64,000 bases of DNA from Zarea fungicola (taxonomy: Eukaryota; Ascomycota; Sordariomycetes; Hypocreales; Cordycipitaceae), in assembly GCA_900169235.1 (NCBI GenBank), contig FWCC01000124.1, forward strand, positions 372,001 to 436,000. The letters are read 5' to 3'. Below are positions 56,785-64,000 of the stretch, one piece after another (the first letter of the stretch is position 1; every line of letters starts with the position of its first letter). The position numbers and the translations under genes were made by a program. The notes below the pieces were generated by a model. It was not told the origin of the DNA. It made no database searches and worked only from the letters and a program-made list of their open reading frames with translations.

Positions 56785-57379
56785 CCCAACGGGTTTGGCT
56801 GGAGAGAGCGAAGCAGTGAGCCAAGTTTATGAAGGTACGAGGGTTTATTAGACCGGGGGTTGGGAAAGCGATTTTTTTTATATCTGGGCTGTTCATTTTT
56901 ATTCTATTTTTTGTTTATACGCGGCGATATCATGCCAATTGGGATCTAGGAATGAAAGGGAGAACAGAAAAAAGGGCAAATCTAAACAAGCCTGCCAAAA
57001 ATCCCCATAACATCTCTCAACACTTTCCTTTTTATTTTATAGCATTGTCATGTGGGAAAATGGGACCGAGTTTTACTGTACAGGTATCTGCACACGCACC
57101 TCATTTTTTTTTACAAGTTTCCGCTAGAGTTTTCACTTGTCAACTTCCATGAAAATCACTTTTCGTGTATTGAATATCCCCAAGTCCTCCTAAATACCAT
57201 GTCCCTGACGCTACGCTACGCTATGCTGTTCTGTTCCCAAAATATACCAAAGGCAATGTTGCTGGCCTGTCCAACCCTGTTCTTGATTAATATATGCAAT
57301 GTAACCAATCCCTGCTTTGTCAATGCCCTCATAATGGCATCATCTAAACTTCATTTCATCAAGGCCTATATGTATCCCC
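56785..57379. other. Intergenic, convergent 3' flanks
   Basis: 595 bp between convergent RIB3 and the Ataxin-10 homolog. T-rich; no coding signal. Confidence 0.65.
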
Positions 57380-60300
57380 TTATGCCATAAAGTCATCCTC
57401 AATAGTGCTTCTGCTCGGGGCTGCTGCGGCACTCTCTTGCAAGCTCAGACCCTCCGTGTTTCCAATGAGCTCTTCCGTCTCTTCCACAACTCGTGGCCGG
57501 TTTGACCGCACTCGAACCTTGACCTCACCGCCCACGCCGTCGATGCGCAGTGTTGACGCGACCGTCTCGCCAGGCGGGGGCTTTAGATTCGGCTCTGCAG
57601 TGGCTCGGCTGAGCTCTCTGATAAAGTTATTCGCCTCGGGGCTCCCATCCAGTAGCCACTTGAGGCAGATGGTGACTCGCTCCTTGGCAAACGGGTTGTT
57701 GTCGTCGTACGCCGTACTGCTCAAAAGAGGCCCGACGCCGTTGTACTTGAGCATCTGCAGCTGCACGTCTGGATTGCCAGGGCTGTGTCTTTCCGGCGGC
57801 GGCTGCAAGAGAGTGGCAAGAATGATGAAGATCTGACTCTTGACGCCCGCCCACGGGAACTTGTGCGCCGGCTCCTGGAGAGGTGGCGATGGCGCCGCCG
57901 ACGCCGGCAGTCCGTCCGCACCCAGTGCATAGGGCCGCTCGACCATGGTGTCCAGATCGTCTCGTTTTGGCACATGGACAAGCGGCTTCTTTGGTACGGC
58001 AGCTTCGAGACCGCTCAGAATGGTGACAAGGTCGTACACAGCTTCCCATTCAATGAGCCTGGCCCGCATCTCGGGCATTTCGGCAACAGTCTTTAAGAAC
58101 TCGAGGTACTGAGCCAAACCGTCCTTGGCTCGCTCCATATCCCAAGTGTCCACTGGGAACTCAGCCGCGTCGCACTTGTCCTCGCGAATCTGAGCCTGGA
58201 GATGCATGAGAGCCGCGCATTCAGGCACGATGCGACTGCGAAAAGAGCTAAAGAAGAAATGAACGAGCTTCAAGTCTCGCACAGTGTCCCGGCCTTCGCC
58301 TGCAGGCGTGGCGCTAATACCCCGTCCGCTGAGCATGTGGTTGACGAGGCGCAAAAGCACAGTCTGTGCGGGGGAAATAATGTCTTTTGAAATACGCAGC
58401 GAGTTCCATGCGTACGGAATCAATGCGTTGCGGTGAATGGCCTCAACAATCTGTGTGGTGACCTGGAAAATGAGACTTTCATCGTCCTTGTCCCAAACTG
58501 CGATGAAGACCAGGAGCTCCCGCAAAAGACTCTTGCCGCAGTCCAGTGCCAAGAACATTCTGCACCGTGTTCTCTGCAAATTTTCACCTGCACGGGTGGT
58601 CCCGGATCCGGCATTGTCAAAGATGCATGATTTGACAATCATGTGCAGAGCTTCAATCTGCTTTGGGTCCAGAATATTGGGCACCTCGGTGAGTAAGCCC
58701 GTCAACGGGCCCTCTCCATAAGATTCGTCATCGTCAACCTCATCATCATCGAGCATATCGTCTACATAGTCGTGAGCATAATCATGATCATGGTGGTGGC
58801 AGTGATGTTCACATTCATGTTGGTATTCGTGGTCATGGTCGTGGTCGTGGTCGTGATCATGGTGATGATTATGCTCATGCCGGTGATAGCAGTCATGGTC
58901 ATGTTCATGGCTATGTTCATGATTATGTTCGTGGTCATGGTCATGGCTATGCTCATGATCGTGTTCGTGGTCGTGTTCGTGGTCGTGCTCATGGTCATGT
59001 TCATGGTCGTGCTCATGGTCATGCTCGTGGTCCTGCTCATCCGACTCGTAGTCATCATGATGGCATTGGTGACACTTTGGGCAGTGATCATGCTCTGAAA
59101 GGTCGTCTTCCGCTCCATCCGGTGCAAGGGAGTTGTCGTCGCGGTAGGAATGTGAGTACCTATGCAGCAGATTCGCTTTGCAGTGCTCTGTGCGTGACTG
59201 CGCAGTCTCGACAGATGGCATACCTACGATCCAATCCTCGTAGTTAGGGTCTCGTGACTTTAGCCACCAGGTATCAATCTCTCTCGAGACTCTTCCATAC
59301 AGGCGGTCCTGCTCGAACCTGTCGTTCTCATCTAGTTTCCACACCGAGTTAACCTTGTCATCGGCGGCTACAATATCAGTTGGCACATCCACGGAGCCTT
59401 CGGGAAGCCAGTTCCAGGCAAGAGGGCGAATAGGAGCCAAGTTGCCTGGTGGCTTGTCTGCGTGAGTCTCGGCATAATGGCGTAATAGCTTGCGTGCAGT
59501 ATCACACATTCTAGAATTTCGATCGAGCCAGTGCTGGACTTGCTGTTTGGCGACTTCGGGGCGAAAACCAGAGCAATCAGCCACGGAGTCGTCATGCCCA
59601 GTCAATGCGCCGTCGTCATCAAAGAGAACATCGAACCAAAACGACATTTTGTTCCGGTCATGTTTTGCGGTCCAGTTATGAGCTTGCTGAAGCGAAGTAA
59701 CAAGTAGCTTCTTATCTAAAGAGAAGTTAGACATCACGCATAACGTTCGATCCGCATGCAGTGTACTGACATAATTCGGTAACTTCGGCAAGCTTCAGTC
59801 TGTGTGCCTCATCCAAAATCTCGCCATCATAGCCCTTGCTTGTGACGTTTACGCACAGAATAATGGTTTGATACACCATTTGATCAAAATGCACGGCAGC
59901 GCAGATATCTTGCGGGACTTGAGGCTCTGCGTTGACGAGCAAGTTTCGAGAGATGTGCATGAGCTTGGTGAGGATGGTCAAGTCCTCTTTGATACTGCCA
60001 TGGTTCATCACGATCAAAGCCGTGCTTTCATGAGGACTGACTCCCTTTTCCGGATCATTGAGACTTGACAATGGACCAACGGAGCGGGCAGTGAGAGTTG
60101 GAATGGATGCAGCTAGGATCCTCGTGAGCCAGATCCAGATCTCGACATTACGCGAGAGTGTTTCGCTGGGTCGGCCGTCAGCAACAATACTCGGAGCATG
60201 GTAAAATCACATATACTTACCGCACTTTCCTCAGAGTATGTGTCTTTTCCAACGTCTTTGCAATCATGGCCTGGACCTTGGCAGCCGTCTTGGGCCCCAT

Positions 60301-60432
60301 GGGCGGCGACTGTGTAAAGTGGCCTTCGAGACATATCAATGCGGCCGAGAAGCAACGCTCCTCGATGGACTCGCCATTGCCCGCTTCACCGACACCAGCC
60401 ATGCCATCTACTGGTTCCCTTTCGCTGACCAT
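57380..60432 (-). CDS. Ataxin-10 / CTR86 family protein with histidine-rich insertion
   Basis: Three exons (60432-60221, 60165-59771, 59715-57380; two 55-nt introns with CTGAC and CTAAC branch sites) give 980 residues. The splices join an otherwise broken frame into a continuous helical protein (TLRKVRETLSRNVEIWIWLTRIL; VTELYKKLLVTSLQQAHNW). The C-terminal part (MLKYNGVGPLLSSTAYDDNNPFAKERVTICLKWLLDGSPEANNFIRELS) matches the Ataxin-10 domain, and earlier regions look like armadillo-type helices (RNLLVNAEPQVPQDICAAV). Mammalian ATXN10 acts in cytokinesis and ciliary function; yeast Ctr86 is an essential protein of unclear role. Residues about 411-523 are a His/Asp/Glu-rich insert with a CPKCHQCHH cluster. 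I chose the ATG at 60432; upstream codons are open but begin without ATG. Confidence 0.82.
58754..59092 (-). repeat. Histidine-rich repeat-coding tract inside the Ataxin-10 homolog
   Basis: About 113 codons dominated by a degenerate six-base GA(A/C)CA(C/T) theme, giving alternating His-Glu/His-Asp dipeptides. It starts with CPKCHQCHH and has later Cys residues. The antisense reading gives a long valine/methionine frame that is an artefact. The composition suggests metal (Zn, Cu or Ni) binding capacity. Confidence 0.9.
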
Positions 60433-61193
60433 AATGATACAGGTGTGGCATGCGGAAGCATACAGCGGGCACACAAACGAAAAACGCTGCCAAGGTCGGT
60501 GTGTGTTGACGGCGCCCAAAATTTTGAAGACCCCGCAAAAAAGTTCGCCGTTTGATTTGGTTTGTCAGCTACTAAACTGTTCTCTGTGCAGGGGCGCACA
60601 GTTGACATTGGCTTTCACATTTACAGCCAAAACTTAAGATAATAGGAAGAAAATCTATTATTCTGTAATTCGGTAAAATAGCCAAACGAGCAAAGTCGTC
60701 GCTGTTTTGAAAGCGCTCCTAATCCAGGAATCAATCCCCACGCAATACTAGTAGACACACGGCAGAGTCAATGCATGGGTAGTCACAGGTTAGATCTTGA
60801 GAATGTCAAATCCGGCAAAATATATCCGGTTGACTGAGATGGGCATGTAGAATCATACAATTCCGGGACTATGAGCCGGGCTAAGTTATCGGGGCCTTCG
60901 CCTCCAATCGTCTCAACACGAGCTCAGCCAGAGATGACGTGCCAGGCACCGCTTGTATAATTTAGGCTAAGGATATACTAAACTTAAGCCGCAGTACCCC
61001 TCCATGGCTATCAATGGCGGGGTCAAGATTTTTCGGCAGCGTCTTGTGCAAAAACCAAAGTCGCGCTTCAGGACAACACTCCAGGACAGCACTCATCCAT
61101 CCTCAATTCGTAAGAGCAAAGAACCAAAATCTACTTTTATACGATAATTAAGCTGACATTTTCTGTCTCAAAGGAGCTCATATATCATTCATA
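60433..61193. promoter_or_regulatory. Divergent promoter region between Ataxin-10 homolog and MTAP
   Basis: 761 bp separate two divergent starts and must contain both promoters. No further coding signal was seen. Open codons continue upstream of the chosen Ataxin-10 ATG to about 60519 without an ATG. Confidence 0.5.
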
Positions 61194-62305
61194 ATGGCCG
61201 ACCTTCCCACGACCTTTGACAGTCAGTAACCGCCTCCGCATCACCATCAAGTCGCAGCACCCGAAGGCCAACAATGCTAATACACCTCATTTCCTTCTGT
61301 AGAGCCTGTCCACATTGCCGTCATTGGTGGCACTGGTCTCAGTCAGCTCGAGGGCTATACACCCATCGCTGCCCTCAACCCCGACACGCCATGGGGCAAG
61401 CCCGCGTCGCCCATCCATATCCTGTCCCACGGCGACATCAACATTGCCTTCCTCGCGCGCCATGGCCTGCACCACCAGTTCGCGCCGCACGAGGTGCCCA
61501 ACCGGGCCAATATTGCGGCTCTCCGCAGCATCGGCGTCCGCAGCATCGTCGCCTTTTCTGCTGTCGGCTCGCTGCAGGAGGAGATCAAGCCCATGGACTT
61601 TGTCATCCCCGACCAGGCCATTGACCGCACCAAGGGCATCCGCCCGTTTACCTTTTTCGAGGGCGGTGTCGTAGGACATGTAGGATTCGCCGATCCGTTT
61701 GACAAGAAGCTCGCCGATGTTGTCAAGACGTGCGCAGCTGCCATGGAAGGCGATGGAGTCGTACTGCACGACAAGGGAACCGTTGTTGTTATGGGTAAGT
61801 AAAACACGGCCCTTTCTTTTCTCCCTTTCCCTATTCGTTCTCCACCCTTCGGCGTTCTGAAAGCAACTCAAAGGGTTGTTGCTAACTGTCATGTTATACA
61901 GAGGGTCCTCAGTTCTCAACCCGGGCCGAGTCACACATGTACCGCTCATGGGGCGGCTCCGTCATCAACATGTCAACTCTGCCCGAGGCCAAGCTCGCTC
62001 GTGAGGCTGAGCTCTCATACCAGGTCATCTGCATGGCCACCGACTACGACTGCTGGCGCTCCACCGAGGATGTCAATGTCGAGATGGTCATCAAGTACAT
62101 GCAGGCCAACAGCAAGAACGCCAAGCGTCTGGTCGGCGCTGTTCTGGACGAGCTCTCCAAGCCCGAGCACATCGATCTCGCCACCGCCGCCCACTGGAAG
62201 GGCTCTTCCGAGGGAGCAGTCAAGTTTATGACCAAGCCTGAGGGTCGTAGCGTCGAGGGCAAGAAGAATGTCGAGTTCCTGTTCCCTGGATTCTGGGAGT
62301 CATAA
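61194..62305 (+). CDS. MEU1: S-methyl-5'-thioadenosine phosphorylase (methionine salvage)
   Basis: Three exons (61194-61221, 61303-61794, 61902-62305; introns 81 and 107 nt) give 307 residues. The enzyme cleaves methylthioadenosine, a polyamine by-product, with phosphate to adenine and methylthioribose 1-phosphate. Hallmarks: VHIAVIGGTGLSQLEGY with the phosphate-binding GGTG, the LARHGLHHQFAPHEVPNRANI segment, SAVGSLQEEIKPMDFVIPDQAID, EGPQFSTRAESHMYRSWG, and ATDYDCW with the purine-contacting Asp near the C-terminus. The first exon is only 28 nt, ten codons. It is accepted because it supplies the only ATG and a good GTCAGT donor in the right phase. Symbol follows yeast MEU1; MTAP in animals. 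Confidence 0.95.
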
Positions 62306-64000
62306 AGGCGCACACGCCGGAGAATGTGCACCAGCAAAAATAAGTAAACGCCAGTCGTACGAAATTCGGTCCGCTGAGTGACATGCTACCGTGACGGATG
62401 TATTCTCTATTCTTGAATCTAAATAGAGCCTAGAAATGTGACCAAAAAGTAATACCCAATACAGAGACAGTCTAGACCAAACAGAGACATGTCCGTCATT
62501 GGTATATCACTTGCATGTTCCAGACGAGCCGATCGCAAGTCATCCATGCAAGCAATGTAGAACATTACATGTCTTTCCTCTCATGACCACGTCAATAGCT
62601 GAATATTATGCAGTGTCCATCAGCGGAGAGCTGCAGCCACTGTAACACGAAGCTAATGCCGTACAGCATGATACGCAAGTCGCCGTCGATGGAGGAAGAG
62701 AAGGGGAGGCGTTGGCATAAAGCCCTTCCCATGGATTCGAGCTTGATATCATGTCACACAGGCCGTGCATTCAAGTCACAACATGGTTTAAAAATGGCAA
62801 AGGGAAGAAGCGACGCCGCCGTCGCAGCACTTCCATCCCGATCGATGAACATGCAGGGTCAGGCTTTTGCATTAGGGCCGGGGGCGGAATAAGCAATGCA
62901 GACGCAGGCTAGTCCATGTGATTCGTGAATTTGAAATAACCAGAGATTTAATAAAATTTGATCATTGGACAATTCTCTCCCGTCCCGACATTCTGGAACA
63001 CGCTTGCTGGCAGTCACTGGAGTGGCTGCCTGCAGGATGGGCAGCTCAACCAACCAACTTGACTGGCAGCACTCCCTCCGCACCGGAACCCCTATGAAGT
63101 AATGACGCATCGCGTGTGCCTCTTATGCACGGGTTAACTGCACAAGATTCAATTAGGTAATTGAGGGTGAGTTTATTCAAAAACTCAGGACATGCAAAAT
63201 ACTAGACGGCTTGGCAAATAGATGTTGTCGGCCCGTGGCATTACGAGACGACGATACACTCCCTCCCCCTCAGCCTCTGGATGATATTCCACTCTGTCAG
63301 GTCGCACAAAATAACACGGAGAGCAGACGTAATGTTTTCTTCTTTCATGTACTAGCTTGCCACGTAATTGAAGATCTACCTAGCAGAGGCGGCCGCATTA
63401 CGGCCGCACGCGACTGATTCCGCACACTTAATATGAGGCTGAGCCTTGGACATGGAAAGGCCGAGTGTGCGAGAAACAGCCTACCAGACGTACGCACTAC
63501 CGACTAACTAGATTTGCGCCGGGGTAAGATGGCACAACACGTGGCGTGTGCCGGCGTTGAGGCTAAACTCGAAAGCGGTTTATTTTTGCTTTTTCCTAGA
63601 GGGGCGATTGGTGATCATAATGCACTTCTGGTACTTATAAAAGGGCACATGAGTGACAAAAGGGTTCGTAATAATACGACTCTGGATACGGGGAGGAGTT
63701 GGTGGTGGCTGTGAAGATACCAAGACAAAAGCAACTACTGTGCTGGTTTATTGTTTGTTGCTGGGCGCCTTTCTTACATTATCTTATTCCGTGTGGTAAT
63801 CATAAACTAGAGTCTTTGGCGCAGGCTGGGAAAAAGCTTCGGCGCTGCAATGGTCGACATCGCCGGGCTGCCGGTGGTTTTCTGCGCGCCACATCTGCGG
63901 CCGCCATGTATTATGCCTGCATGAATTTGTGCTACTTGACGAGTCAATATTCGTCATTACGCTGCCACCTCGTCTCCTTTTCCCTCGGCTAGCTGTAAAA
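62306..64000. other. Intergenic or unrecognised sequence to window end
   Basis: 1.7 kb. Frames are below 100 codons, without motifs. A gene starting beyond 64000 may have its promoter here. No tRNA or repeat was recognised. Confidence 0.5.

Noticed and set aside
56058..56789. 243-codon minus-strand frame opposite RIB3
   Set aside because: Gly/Ala-rich antisense shadow. It runs through the N gap and the AC microsatellite, and the sense strand encodes an unmistakable RIB3.
58772..59098. 108-codon hydrophobic Val/Met-rich + strand frame resembling a membrane protein
   Set aside because: It is the exact antisense of the His-Asp/His-Glu repeat; the apparent membrane helices are an artefact of the repeat composition.

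Overview
This window is nuclear DNA of a filamentous ascomycete. The evidence is intron-rich genes with short introns (about 47-176 nt, GTNNGT-type donors, CTAAC/CTGAC branch sites), strong C/G preference at third codon positions, a canonical CDK1 with the loop variant usual in filamentous fungi, and fungal-type proteins such as a GH55 glucanase with a WSC domain and GPI-anchored secreted proteins. The overall look is Sordariomycete, perhaps Hypocreales; that placement is inference. The sequence is a draft assembly: N runs sit at 9580-9581, 33252-33253, 39376-39460 and 56774-56775, three of them in low-complexity DNA.

Layout. 1-20.2 kb is a gene-dense housekeeping block: the 3' part of NOT1 (CCR4-NOT scaffold), a PhzF-family protein, a GDS1-type winged-helix protein, an OMS1-like mitochondrial methyltransferase divergent from an IMPACT-family protein, CDK1 (PSTAIRE kinase), and a four-exon LtrA-family membrane protein. 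20.2-27.6 kb is a long gene-poor stretch. 27.6-31.2 kb holds a Pho85-type (PCL) cyclin preceded by about 2.5 kb almost devoid of ATG, which I read as an exceptionally long 5' leader. 31.2-40.2 kb is a gene-poor island carrying only secreted or cell-surface functions: a GH55 beta-1,3-glucanase with a C-terminal WSC domain and a GPI-type protein with two identical-spacing 14-cysteine modules. 42.0-45.3 kb is a copper P1B-ATPase. 47.9-62.3 kb returns to metabolism: an SDF-family dicarboxylate/amino-acid symporter, a GPI-type S10 serine carboxypeptidase, COQ3, RIB3, an Ataxin-10/CTR86 homolog with a large histidine-rich insertion, and MTAP (methylthioadenosine phosphorylase). No gene was recognised in 62.3-64 kb.

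How genes relate. There is no obvious biosynthetic cluster. Shared themes are mRNA and cell-cycle control (NOT1, CDK1, PCL cyclin), mitochondrial and quinone biology (OMS1-like, COQ3), cofactor and methionine salvage (RIB3, MTAP), metal handling (Cu-ATPase; possibly the His-rich Ataxin-10 homolog), and wall or secreted functions (GH55-WSC, Cys-rich GPI protein, carboxypeptidase). I found no tRNA, rRNA, CRISPR or intact transposon. Exon boundaries were read by eye from splice signals and frame continuity and should be treated as strong models, not transcript-proven.
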